DNA of 64,000 nucleotides, from positions 86,308 through 150,307 of the forward strand of contig NZ_MWWS01000003.1 of NCBI RefSeq assembly GCF_002259585.1. The letters run 5' to 3'. This DNA is from Bombiscardovia coagulans (GTDB taxonomy: Bacteria > Actinomycetota > Actinomycetes > Actinomycetales > Bifidobacteriaceae). A program made the translations under genes and the position numbers. The notes beneath the pieces were generated by a model. It had not been told where the DNA came from. It worked only from the letters and a program-made list of their open reading frames with translations, and did not search any database. How positions within the stretch are numbered: position 1 is the stretch's first letter; every line of letters starts with the position of its first letter. Below are positions 55,766 through 64,000 of this stretch, one piece after another.

Positions 55766-57229
55766 CTATGTACGGTCCCTCTTACTTCGATCACTATGGG
55801 ACGACACATAGCCAGCAACCCGGTTTGCAAGATTGCCTGCAAGGATGCTCGGCTTCCGTAAAAGGTTGAAGGCTTCACCCTTAGATGTGGGCATATAACT
55901 CATTGCAAAAGTATAGGCCCTATGAGAACTCGGGCGGCCAACCAATTCACCAAACTCTAAAAGCTGTGTCCGCGGTTGGTAAGGATGACGGATATCAAAC
56001 TCAAAGAGTCTAGCTGCTCGTTTACTCGAAGCAGGACCGTAAGAACCAAAACCACAAGTAGGGGTAACACCCAACGTAATGCCATCCACTGAACCTACAA
56101 AACCATTTCTGTGGTCGTGCCCAGCAAAAAGAGCGAAGTAACCAGCTTGTTTTAAGATTGCAAATTCCCCACTGTCATGGTCGGGACAAGAAACACCTTC
56201 TCCCAGAAATGAGCCAGCCAAAGTCTTGTTGTCATCGAGGACATAATAAGCCTTATCGAAGGAACGATAACCTTGTATAGCATGGGCAGTCGTAGCCGAT
56301 ACTGGCCGTAACAGCTGGTAAAACTGCGGTATCGGCATATGCTGAAAGAGGATAGATGGACGACCGATTCTGGCTGGAACCTGACTCAGGAAGGCAAGAG
56401 CTCGACGCGAAGGACTGCCATACCCACCCTGACGAGCATAATCTCCAGAATCTAACAACACTAGGTTCATAATAGGCTGCTTGCCTTCAGTGTCCGCAAC
56501 AGGTAAGGCAAAACTACCGGGCTCACAAACAAATGCCTTCTGTTTGCTCATACCAGACGCTGGTACCGGTCGCGCCAGGTCTGAACGGGTGGCAGCAGTC
56601 GACTCAGGGTTGAGACAGCCGGGGAATTCGCGGAAAATAGCATCTAATTGATCAGTATCAAGCCCGCATTGGAAATCGTGGTTACCGTAAGTAACAGCAA
56701 AAGGAATTCCACGTTCAACCAATGGTTCAACTATTTGCGCTATTGTCTTTCTGACGGCATCAGCGCTGCGCTGGAGTTCATACTCTCGCTTGCGCTCGGG
56801 CTCTTGGGTCCTATCTTCAGGTAAGGCAACCTGGCCAGCTTGCGACTTCTTACCTCCGGGCGTTAACCCTTGCAAGGCATCACCCACCCAACGGCTCATA
56901 GACAGACCAGCTGAATACACCGAGTCAAGTGGTGTAGACCAACGACGCCTACGAAAGGTTTTTTCGTAGGAAGTATCATAACCAGCTATCTGATTACCAG
57001 TAAAAATAACAAGATCGGGTCTCGCTGCGTCACAGGCCGCAGCAATCAGACGAATAGTGTCAGAAGAAACTTTTGGTCCTTCTTGAACGTCAGCTAGTTG
57101 CAGAACCCTAAACTTGCCAGAATGATGGAATTGCAATTGTTTCAAGCGCGCGGACACAGACAAGGGTCGGTCATCTGGAGCAGCTTCCACAGCCCGCTGG
57201 TTCTTCAGAAAATAGTGTGCTTGACTCAT
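55766..57229 (-). CDS. Calcineurin-like metallophosphoesterase
   Basis: A 487-residue protein with a calcineurin-type fold and no evident signal peptide. Metal-binding blocks are RVLQLADVQEGPK (Gln at the usual His position), LVIFTGNQIAGYD (Asn for the usual Asp of GD), VTYGNHDFQCG and ALFAGHDHRNGFVG. An Arg/Lys-rich insert separates the second and third blocks. Similar proteins (Dcr2-like) occur in many Actinobacteria; the substrate is unknown. The two variant ligands could change metal use. It is convergent with the IclR gene. Confidence 0.8.
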   Translation of the reverse strand: MSQAHYFLKNQRAVEAAPDDRPLSVSARLKQLQFHHSGKFRVLQLADVQEGPKVSSDTIRLIAAACDAARPDLVIFTGNQIAGYDTSYEKTFRRRRWSTPLDSVYSAGLSMSRWVGDALQGLTPGGKKSQAGQVALPEDRTQEPERKREYELQRSADAVRKTIAQIVEPLVERGIPFAVTYGNHDFQCGLDTDQLDAIFREFPGCLNPESTAATRSDLARPVPASGMSKQKAFVCEPGSFALPVADTEGKQPIMNLVLLDSGDYARQGGYGSPSRRALAFLSQVPARIGRPSILFQHMPIPQFYQLLRPVSATTAHAIQGYRSFDKAYYVLDDNKTLAGSFLGEGVSCPDHDSGEFAILKQAGYFALFAGHDHRNGFVGSVDGITLGVTPTCGFGSYGPASSKRAARLFEFDIRHPYQPRTQLLEFGELVGRPSSHRAYTFAMSYMPTSKGEAFNLLRKPSILAGNLANRVAGYVSSHSDRSKRDRT

Positions 57230-57451
57230 ATACCTAACCCTACTTCACCTACCCCACTACGCCAAACATCTTCCTGCAAGGCTACTATTGTCTCCTGAAC
57301 TACTTCGTCCCTTAAAGAATCCTTCGACGGCATTGTTTCCGCGCTCTTGGCAAGAACACGCAGAACAGACGTACCTGTTAGACAGGGCACACTTTACGCG
57401 TGATAATAACTTGTAGACTGTGGTTTGATAGTTCTAGCATGAGAAACTTGC

Positions 57452-57457
57452 TATATT
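57452..57457 (+). promoter_or_regulatory. Predicted extended -10 for the polyprenyl synthase gene
   Basis: TATATT preceded by TGC lies 35 bases before the start codon. No -35 at normal spacing. Confidence 0.4.
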
Positions 57458-57491
57458 GGGAGCGTTTCTACTTTTGAGAGGTTGAGTCACT

Positions 57492-58460
57492 ATGATACAC
57501 AGACAACGAACGCTGCTTGACACAGACATGCAGCATGTTGTCAACAAACTCCAGGCAGAAGAAACATCAGTAACTCCCTACCGCAAGGAATACCGCAGAC
57601 TTCTAGATAATCACGGAAAAATGCTCCGAGCAGCACTGTTGCTATGCTTCGGGCGAATTCAAGATGATGACAACCATCAACCTTTCAGAGCAGACAGTCC
57701 CCTGCTTACAGGCGCTGCCGCTATCGAAATGCTCCATCTAGCTACACTAGTACATGATGACGTTCTCGACGATGCTGACACGCGCAGAGACCAACCGACA
57801 ACGCATAGTATCTATGGGAACAAGGCTGCTATTTACTTAGGAGACTTGATTTTATCCCGTTATATGGAAATTATGGCAAGTATTGCTCCCGATACCGCTT
57901 TCTTACAAGAGCAAGCAGGCACTGTGTGTGAAATTGTGAGCGGTGAGCTTTTACAGGAGTCAGGCCGCGGAAACACTCACATTACCCGTGAATATTATGA
58001 GCGTGTAATACAGGGCAAAACCGCAGCCCTCTTCCGTCTGGCATGTACAACTGGCGTCAAATTAAGTCAAACTAATCCAGACCCTGATCTGCTTAAGAGT
58101 GCCCATGACTTCGGACAGCACCTAGGGATGGCTTTCCAAATAATCGACGACATCGGTGATTTTGATACATCCCACGCGTCTGGTAAGCCCAAACTAGAAG
58201 ATATACGCGAAAACATCTATACCTTACCTGTTATCGAAGCCCTAGCATCAGATCAATCCTTTGCTCAGATCTTAGAAAAACATGAACCGCTCTCAGTTGT
58301 GGATTACCTTACAGCACATCCTGAATTCATAGCAGCCAGCAAGAGTCGGGCAAACTATCACATTCAGCAGGCACAAAAAGCAGTAGAGAGTGTGACCACT
58401 ACTCCATCAGTACTCGATCTACTCAAAGATTTGACCAGCACATTAGCACGTCAACTTTAA
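57492..58460 (+). CDS. Polyprenyl diphosphate synthase, long-chain type
   Basis: Condenses isopentenyl diphosphate onto an allylic primer to build an isoprenoid chain. In the 322-residue protein the first Asp-rich motif is HDDVLDDADTRRD (Asp89, Asp90) and the second IIDDIGDFD (Asp219, Asp220). Residues four and five before the first motif are small (Ala84, Thr85), as in long-chain heptaprenyl or octaprenyl synthases. It abuts the cyd operon, its stop overlapping the cydC stop, so a quinone side chain is a reasonable product. Alternative: a precursor for other lipids. GAGAGGTTGAG precedes the ATG. Confidence 0.86.
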   Translation: MIHRQRTLLDTDMQHVVNKLQAEETSVTPYRKEYRRLLDNHGKMLRAALLLCFGRIQDDDNHQPFRADSPLLTGAAAIEMLHLATLVHDDVLDDADTRRDQPTTHSIYGNKAAIYLGDLILSRYMEIMASIAPDTAFLQEQAGTVCEIVSGELLQESGRGNTHITREYYERVIQGKTAALFRLACTTGVKLSQTNPDPDLLKSAHDFGQHLGMAFQIIDDIGDFDTSHASGKPKLEDIRENIYTLPVIEALASDQSFAQILEKHEPLSVVDYLTAHPEFIAASKSRANYHIQQAQKAVESVTTTPSVLDLLKDLTSTLARQL

Positions 58461-60262
58461 GAACCCTCATTGACATCACCGACATCTAACCTATAGAGCT
58501 GCCGGAAACGCGGATTATTCTGATATAACTCAGCAGGTGAACCTTGCATTGCTATATGCCCATCTTCCAAGAACACCACTTGGTCAGCCTCTTCAAGCCC
58601 CTGCAAGTGGTGAGTGACCCATATTAGGGTGCGGCCTTCGGTAGCAGACAGTATCATCTGCATCAACTGTCGCTCAGTAACTGGATCCAAGCCAATTGTT
58701 GGCTCGTCAAGAAGAATAATGGGCGTATTTTTTACGATGATTCTTGCCAAAGCCAAACGCTGTCGTTGCCCACCAGAGAACCGCGCTCCCCCTTCCTGTA
58801 CCGGAGTATCAAGACCCTTAGGCAAACTGCGAACGTACTCGTCCATCTGTACTGCCTTGAGCGCCTGCCAAATGTCACTATCACTAGCTTGAGGTTTCCC
58901 AAGTCGAATGTTGGATGCAATAGTGGTATTGAAGAGGAAAGGTTGCTGATTGAGATAGCCAAAGAGCTGGGGTCGTTCATCCTGGAGACTAGCAATAGGA
59001 TGTCCATTCACCAGAATGCGACCCTGATTCGGTTGAAGATCACCAAGCAAGAGCTGCAAAATGGTTGTTTTACCTTCACCACTCGGTCCCAGTAATGCTA
59101 TCTTTTGACCAGCTGTAATGTGCAAGGAAACATTGTCCAAGAGCTTGACCTGCCCAGGCCCATACGCGAATGTAACATCCTCAATGTCAATCGTCTGAAC
59201 AGGCTCACCGAGGCTCATTTGCGGACCTGGCTCTTGCTGTCGAGCATCCACCCGTTCACTCAACGCATTTAAATGCTGTAAAGAGTCACTGTAAAGCGGT
59301 ACTTCCGCACAAGCCTGAGCCACCACGATGAAGCAGTCAACCAGCGGAAACAGCGAAAGAACAACGGCAGCTGCGTAGTCGGCTATTGACTGATTGCCGG
59401 TCATAAAGATCTGACAACCGACTACTAGCACCACTGCCATGACTGCAAAAATAAGCTGAATATTAAAATCTCGCCAGCGTTCGAAGCACTGTTGCTGAGC
59501 TTGAGAATCCATGATTCGGTCGAACTCTTGCTGTCCTATCTTCGCGAATTCTTGCTCCCTGTGTGTAATGACCCAATCACTCAAACCAAGATAGCTTTCA
59601 GTCACTTGAGTATATTCGTCCTGTTTCTTGGACTTTTCTAGAGCATAGTGTCCGTCGGAAAAAGCGAGAGACAGTAAGGGTATGAGGATAAGAATGAGGG
59701 CAAAGAGGACGAAAAGCAAAAGAGATGCTGCCCACGAGAATACACCTACCGCAATCGTAACGATTACCCACATGATGTATGCGACAACCGTTGGGAAAAT
59801 AGTACGCAGGTAAAAATTCTCCAAGTGTTCCAAGTCATCGGCCAAAACAGAAAGTACTGTACCTGTCCGTTCATGTTCCGACAAGAAGGAGGCATCTTTG
59901 GACAGTGTGCGGTAAAGCTGAACTCTCAATTTTGAGACAACTCTCAACACCCAATCGTGACTGCGCGTCCGCTCCAGATACTTAAAGACAGGACGACCGA
60001 TACCAAAGGCACGAGTAAGCACTATCGGAACATATACCACGAAAATATTGAATGGTTCCCTAGCTGAACGACTAATCAGAAAGCCGGAAGTAAACATAAG
60101 TCCGGCTGCGCAAATAAACGTCAACGTGCCAAGAGCAAAGATAAGAGCCAACAACACTCTATTTTGCTTAAGGAAAGGCCAGAACCAGTGATCATTATGC
60201 CACAGTTTGAGGTAGTTGGTGCGTTTGGAACTCCGACTCGATGTATTACTTGAGGTACCCAT
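58457..60262 (-). CDS. cydC: ABC transporter CydC (cytochrome bd assembly)
   Basis: Half of the CydDC exporter of glutathione or cysteine-like thiols, needed to assemble cytochrome bd. The 601-residue protein has six membrane helices (about 25-330) and an ATPase domain with Walker A GPSGEGKTT, RFSGGQRQR and IILLDEPTIGLD. The start is one of two adjacent ATGs, with GGAGG upstream, overlapping cydD by about 17 bases. Order in the operon is cydA-cydB-cydD-cydC. Confidence 0.93.
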   Translation of the reverse strand: MGTSSNTSSRSSKRTNYLKLWHNDHWFWPFLKQNRVLLALIFALGTLTFICAAGLMFTSGFLISRSAREPFNIFVVYVPIVLTRAFGIGRPVFKYLERTRSHDWVLRVVSKLRVQLYRTLSKDASFLSEHERTGTVLSVLADDLEHLENFYLRTIFPTVVAYIMWVIVTIAVGVFSWAASLLLFVLFALILILIPLLSLAFSDGHYALEKSKKQDEYTQVTESYLGLSDWVITHREQEFAKIGQQEFDRIMDSQAQQQCFERWRDFNIQLIFAVMAVVLVVGCQIFMTGNQSIADYAAAVVLSLFPLVDCFIVVAQACAEVPLYSDSLQHLNALSERVDARQQEPGPQMSLGEPVQTIDIEDVTFAYGPGQVKLLDNVSLHITAGQKIALLGPSGEGKTTILQLLLGDLQPNQGRILVNGHPIASLQDERPQLFGYLNQQPFLFNTTIASNIRLGKPQASDSDIWQALKAVQMDEYVRSLPKGLDTPVQEGGARFSGGQRQRLALARIIVKNTPIILLDEPTIGLDPVTERQLMQMILSATEGRTLIWVTHHLQGLEEADQVVFLEDGHIAMQGSPAELYQNNPRFRQLYRLDVGDVNEGS

Positions 60263-62096
60263 CAATCTGGTTGCCTCCCATCTGTTCCATTAAGCGGTCA
60301 AGAGGACCATCCTGTCCGATCACTTCACTAGGACTTCCCTGAGCCACTATCTTGCCTTTGTCTAGCATAATTACCTTGTCTACATTTGACAGCCAGTGCA
60401 GTCTGTGGGTAGCAAAAATAACGAGATGGTTGTCCATAATAGGCAGCAGTGTTTGCTTGAGCTCATATTCTGTTTCGATGTCCAAGTGTGCCGTCGGCTC
60501 ATCGAATAGCAGTATTTCCCGAGACTTATCAAGCAAAACACGTGCTAAGGCAATGCGCTGAGCCTGTCCGCCAGAAATACCACGATGCCCCTCGCCTATT
60601 AAGGTTTCAAGACCATCTGCCAGAGTCTCTAACCAATCAGACAAACCGGCTTCTTGAGCTGCAATACTGACAGCTTGATCATCTGCCGTAGGAATATAAA
60701 ACCGAATGTTCTCAGCGATACTTCCCGAGAAAATATATGGGGTCTGTGGAATGTATGCGATATGCCGCTGCCATGCTGGGAGGTTCAAACTGTGGAGCTG
60801 ATGACCATCGACAGTAATACTGCCGGAAGATGGTAGGTCGAAACCTGCCAGCAATTGAACCAACGTGGACTTCCCAGCACCAGAACGACCTATGACTGCT
60901 ACTTTTTCAAACCCACTCAACGACAAAGTAAGATCGTTCAGAGCAGGCTCAAGATCCTGAGATTCACTTGTGGGAGAATCCTTGGTTTGGTCTTTCGAGG
61001 CCGAAGGATCCTTGCTGGAATTTGACGACATCGCAGACTGAACAACTGCGTCTGGTTGAGGTTTAGTGGGGTACGTAAATTGCACATTGTCCATGGTCAG
61101 CTTGCTATCAGCTGTCCAACCAGACCAATCAATATTAGGCTCTAGCTCCGGCTCTGCACGGTCGAGTAGCCTTACCATGTCCTGCAAAGCGTTCTTACCA
61201 TCAAGGGTGGCATGGTAGTCATCGCCGAACTGGCGGATAGGCAAGAAGTAGTCGGGAGCCAAAATGAGTGCAAACAGGGCAGGAAATAGGGGCATACTGC
61301 CATTGATCAGACGATTACCCAAGAAAACTGCCATCATAGCTATGGCTAACGTTGTGAAAAAATCTAAGGCGAAGGTAGAAGTCAGAGCTACCCGGATAAC
61401 ACTCATAGTGCGCTTGCGGAAGCGTTCAGAGACTGAATAAATTTCTTCTTCATAGTCCTTGTTGATACCCAACATCTTCAATGTCGGTAGACCTAAAATA
61501 GTGTCTACGAACCTAGTGTTGAGCTGGCGAAACTGAGCGTACTGTTTATCAGAACGGTCTCGAGCAGCCAATCCTAAAATTGCTAGGAAGAAGATCAAGA
61601 GCGGGAACATACAAAGCAGGATAATGCCGCTCAAAGAACTCTGCGTCCAAATGACTGCAAGAGTAATCAAAGGAATAAAAAACAGATCCATCATCTTGGG
61701 AAGGACCGTTTGAATATAAGTCTTAACTTGATCAAGTCCGTCGATGAGCATAGTGACCGTGGAACCTGTACCTCGTTGGCTCAAGACGGCAGGCCCTAGG
61801 CGAAATACTTTGGACTGAACTTTGGGGCGCAATCCTTGTACAACTTCATCTGCATAATGCGAAGCTAGTTTTTGCTTGGCTACTTCGCACAAGTGACGAA
61901 CAACGTATGCCGCAACAAATACAGCCGTCGGTACTAGTAGAGAGGACAGAGCCCTAAGATGCCATATTTGCACCAGAGCCCAGGTCAAGCCGAAAGCTTG
62001 ACCTGAGATACTAACCCCTTGAAGGATGGAGAGCATAGCCAGTAATAGCATCTGACGCTGAATACCAGCGAACTGAAAAAGACTCTTATCTATCAA
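60246..62096 (-). CDS. cydD: ABC transporter CydD (cytochrome bd assembly)
   Basis: Second half of CydDC. The 616-residue protein has a six-helix membrane domain and an ATPase with Walker A GRSGAGKST, GISGGQAQR and LLFDEPTAHLD. A polar insertion rich in Ser, Asp and Lys (about 355-385) precedes the ATPase core. It begins 38 bases after cydB and is coupled to cydC. The redox-active cargo in a glutathione-free organism is unknown. Confidence 0.92.
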   Translation of the reverse strand: MIDKSLFQFAGIQRQMLLLAMLSILQGVSISGQAFGLTWALVQIWHLRALSSLLVPTAVFVAAYVVRHLCEVAKQKLASHYADEVVQGLRPKVQSKVFRLGPAVLSQRGTGSTVTMLIDGLDQVKTYIQTVLPKMMDLFFIPLITLAVIWTQSSLSGIILLCMFPLLIFFLAILGLAARDRSDKQYAQFRQLNTRFVDTILGLPTLKMLGINKDYEEEIYSVSERFRKRTMSVIRVALTSTFALDFFTTLAIAMMAVFLGNRLINGSMPLFPALFALILAPDYFLPIRQFGDDYHATLDGKNALQDMVRLLDRAEPELEPNIDWSGWTADSKLTMDNVQFTYPTKPQPDAVVQSAMSSNSSKDPSASKDQTKDSPTSESQDLEPALNDLTLSLSGFEKVAVIGRSGAGKSTLVQLLAGFDLPSSGSITVDGHQLHSLNLPAWQRHIAYIPQTPYIFSGSIAENIRFYIPTADDQAVSIAAQEAGLSDWLETLADGLETLIGEGHRGISGGQAQRIALARVLLDKSREILLFDEPTAHLDIETEYELKQTLLPIMDNHLVIFATHRLHWLSNVDKVIMLDKGKIVAQGSPSEVIGQDGPLDRLMEQMGGNQIDGYLK

Positions 62097-62134
62097 GAGG
62101 TAAACTCCTCAATCTAGTATCGACGGCCTTTATA

Positions 62135-63175
62135 TCAATGCACAGCAAGTGGTTTACGCAAATCAGTCATACTGACATCATTGGAAACCAAGCGCTTGCG
62201 CTGGATGAAGTAACTCCAGACGAAGTAGGCCAAAACGATTGGCAAGAATATGCACAATACAATGGTCATAATCTTCATCGTGTAAGGAGAGGCGGAAGCT
62301 TCCGTAATCATCATGCTCTTTGCAGGATCCTCAGCCACCATCACTCTTGGGAAGATTCCGTTGAAAATCCAAGCGATAACCGCCATCAAGGTGATGCCTG
62401 ATGAGGCGAAAGCAAAACCACCACGCTTCTTCACTGTGCTTACGTGCCCACATATCGTAGCTGCAAGAATGACCACAGTCAGCATCCAACTGGTAACCGG
62501 ACGCAACTTATAGAAGTCAGTCATGAAGAAAGCTAGGATAACGAAGACAACTAGTGCAGGATAAGCGATCCAATAGAGTTTCTCAGAGGTATTTAGCATA
62601 CGTCGAGAATCCCCTGGACCTAGTTTCAAGCTCAAGAAGTGCAGGCCGTGCAGGAAGCAGAAGAAGACAACTGCAATTCCACCCACGATTGAGAGCCAGT
62701 TCACCACATCAAAGAAGCCTGCCCAAACGTTACCCTTGTCATCCATAGGAACTCCCTGGATGAAGGAAGTCAACATCATTCCAAGGAAGAAAGGAGCAAA
62801 CAGGCAGCCGACGAAATTGGCCCACTGCCAGATGTTACGTTCTTTGTCGGTCAATGCTTGACTGGCAAATTCAAAGGACACGCCCCTCAAAATCAGCGAA
62901 ACCAAAACCAAGAAGAGGAGAATGTAGTAGCCAGAGAACAGCGAGGCATACCACAGTGGGAAGGCGGCAAACATAGCACCACCAGCGGTAATGAGCCAGA
63001 CTTCATTGCCGTCCCAGTGTGGGCCGACTGCTCGCATGAAGAGAGCACGCTCATCACCATTTCTGGCCAAGAACCGAGTTGCCATACCTACGCCAAAGTC
63101 GAAACCTTCAAAGAGAAGGAAGCCTGCGAAGAGGAGGCCTATAACACAGAACCACATAAGTTGCAGGAAGCTCAT
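62135..63175 (-). CDS. cydB: Cytochrome bd quinol oxidase subunit II
   Basis: Membrane subunit of the terminal oxidase that reduces oxygen with quinol. The 346-residue protein has eight or nine membrane helices. Recognisable blocks are LLFAGFLLFEGFDFGVGM near the start, HWDGNEVWLITAGGAMFAAFP, and LILRGVSFEF. Its ATG overlaps the cydA stop by four bases. Length is a little under E. coli CydB (379). Confidence 0.95.
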   Translation of the reverse strand: MSFLQLMWFCVIGLLFAGFLLFEGFDFGVGMATRFLARNGDERALFMRAVGPHWDGNEVWLITAGGAMFAAFPLWYASLFSGYYILLFLVLVSLILRGVSFEFASQALTDKERNIWQWANFVGCLFAPFFLGMMLTSFIQGVPMDDKGNVWAGFFDVVNWLSIVGGIAVVFFCFLHGLHFLSLKLGPGDSRRMLNTSEKLYWIAYPALVVFVILAFFMTDFYKLRPVTSWMLTVVILAATICGHVSTVKKRGGFAFASSGITLMAVIAWIFNGIFPRVMVAEDPAKSMMITEASASPYTMKIMTIVLCIFLPIVLAYFVWSYFIQRKRLVSNDVSMTDLRKPLAVH

Positions 63176-64000
63176 GCTAACGCCACCTTTCTTTGAGTGC
63201 CGGCAGTAACTTCTACTGGGGTGTCTCCTTCATCGGGCTGGTAGAAAGGCCCCTGGTGAAGCACACGACGGCTGTAGAAGATCATGACTGTTCCCATAAG
63301 CAGGAAGAGCAGGAAGTAGACCACGCAGGTAAACAACACTTTAGGCACGGTGCTAGTTGGAGAAACAGCATCGGCAATGGTCTGGTATCCATATACAATC
63401 CAAGGATAACGGCCCATCTCAGTGACTAACCAGCCTGAAGTTGTAGCTAAGAATGGAACGAACGTAAACAATCCCATGATCCACAACTTCCACCTGCTCT
63501 GCCACAATGTATTTTTCTTTTTGCGGGTAAACCAGAGCACACAGATAGAAACCACAGCAAAAGCAAAGCCGATACCGACCATTAATCTGAAGACCCAAAA
63601 CAGGAGTGTGGTCGGCAGGTAGTAATTCATATCCTCACCGAATTTGGCGTCATACTTCTCGTGCAGTTCCTTGTTCACAGAGTTCATGCCACGTACTTTG
63701 CCATGATTCGTGCCATAGTAAAGTATCGAACCTTGCTCGGGGATATCAACCGAAGCCTCAACCTTATGATCTTTCTCATTGATCAGTGCCACTGCCTGCC
63801 AGGGTGCAGGATCACCAGTATCTTCATAAATACCTTCGATAGCAGCCAACTTCATTGGCTGATCATATACAATGAACTTTCCTTGCAAATCTCCCATCAA
63901 AATAGCAAGGCAAGCACCAATGAGTCCTAACACGGCTGCCATGCGAAGAGACCTAGTGAAGAAATCTACTTTTGCAGTTCCTTCAGCGTCTGCCTGTACG
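63172..64000 (-). CDS. cydA: Cytochrome bd quinol oxidase subunit I, C-terminal part (cut by window edge)
   Basis: Carries the hemes and quinol site of cytochrome bd. The 275 residues visible run open from the window edge. They include FFTRSLRMAAVLGLIGACLA, the segment SGWLVTEMGRYPWIVYGYQT around the GRxPW motif near the quinol site, and a C-terminal membrane helix. The N-terminal half, with heme ligands for b595 and d, is outside the window. It starts the cydABDC operon. Confidence 0.94.
   Translation of the reverse strand, partial: VQADAEGTAKVDFFTRSLRMAAVLGLIGACLAILMGDLQGKFIVYDQPMKLAAIEGIYEDTGDPAPWQAVALINEKDHKVEASVDIPEQGSILYYGTNHGKVRGMNSVNKELHEKYDAKFGEDMNYYLPTTLLFWVFRLMVGIGFAFAVVSICVLWFTRKKKNTLWQSRWKLWIMGLFTFVPFLATTSGWLVTEMGRYPWIVYGYQTIADAVSPTSTVPKVLFTCVVYFLLFLLMGTVMIFYSRRVLHQGPFYQPDEGDTPVEVTAGTQRKVALA

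Overview
The window reads as chromosomal DNA from a low-to-mid G+C member of the Bifidobacteriaceae (Actinobacteria). This is an inference from gene content and order, not a database match. Supporting points are the actinobacterial block coaD - SepIVA-like coiled-coil gene - DUF177 gene - rpmF - rnc, a DUF3039 gene, a Pr6Pr-type membrane protein, an Uup-like ABC-F protein, an LAXTG-type wall-anchored protein and the araB-araD-araA order behind a LacI-type regulator. Base composition looks near balanced by eye (not counted). A complete cydA-cydB-cydD-cydC locus with a long-chain polyprenyl synthase gene and a lutABC operon point to an oxygen-tolerant, possibly respiring lineage, like the insect-associated bifidobacteria. 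Genes are densely packed. I see no IS element, prophage, integrase, rRNA operon or CRISPR array.

Layout: 1-4.1 kb, arabinose catabolism (araA partial, araD, araB) with a LacI-family regulator and a palindromic operator at the araB promoter. 4.1-6.2 kb, rnhB-lepB-rplS. 6.4-10.7 kb, pgi, a membrane acyltransferase and a mannose-1-phosphate guanylyltransferase. 10.8-11.1 kb, tRNA-Thr(CGT) and tRNA-Leu(TAG). 11.2-15.3 kb, rdgB-rph, a Pr6Pr protein, nicotinate phosphoribosyltransferase and DUF3039. 15.3-15.8 kb, a gene-free stretch rich in inverted repeats. 15.8-19.0 kb, coaD, SepIVA-like, DUF177, rpmF, rnc. 19.1-26.2 kb, ilvBN, an ABC-F ATPase, a glutamine amidotransferase and cysS. 26.3-30.5 kb, ffh, a membrane EEP-domain protein, then rpsP-khpA-rimM. 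30.6-35.2 kb, lutABC and a sortase substrate, lying between rimM and trmD. 35.4-39.9 kb, trmD, rsmD, recG, rpmB.

40.2-44.6 kb holds a heterodimeric ABC exporter with one degenerate ATP site, under a MarR-type regulator. 44.7-47.0 kb has a maltose-type O-acetyltransferase, a GNAT protein and an MscS channel. 47.3-52.2 kb has envelope genes (ddl, gpsA, a PlsC-type acyltransferase, murA). 52.4-54.7 kb has two CPBP membrane-protease paralogues in tandem. 54.9-57.2 kb has an LtbR/NdgR-like IclR regulator and a metallophosphoesterase. 57.5-64 kb has the polyprenyl synthase and the cytochrome bd locus (cydA runs off the end).

The most unusual sequence features are a perfect 50-base palindrome inside the 5' coding end of rimM, a nested set of palindromes in front of ffh, and the repeat-rich gene-free region before coaD. 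Functionally, LutABC plus cytochrome bd plus a long-chain prenyl synthase suggest a lactate-to-oxygen electron chain in a family usually regarded as purely fermentative.
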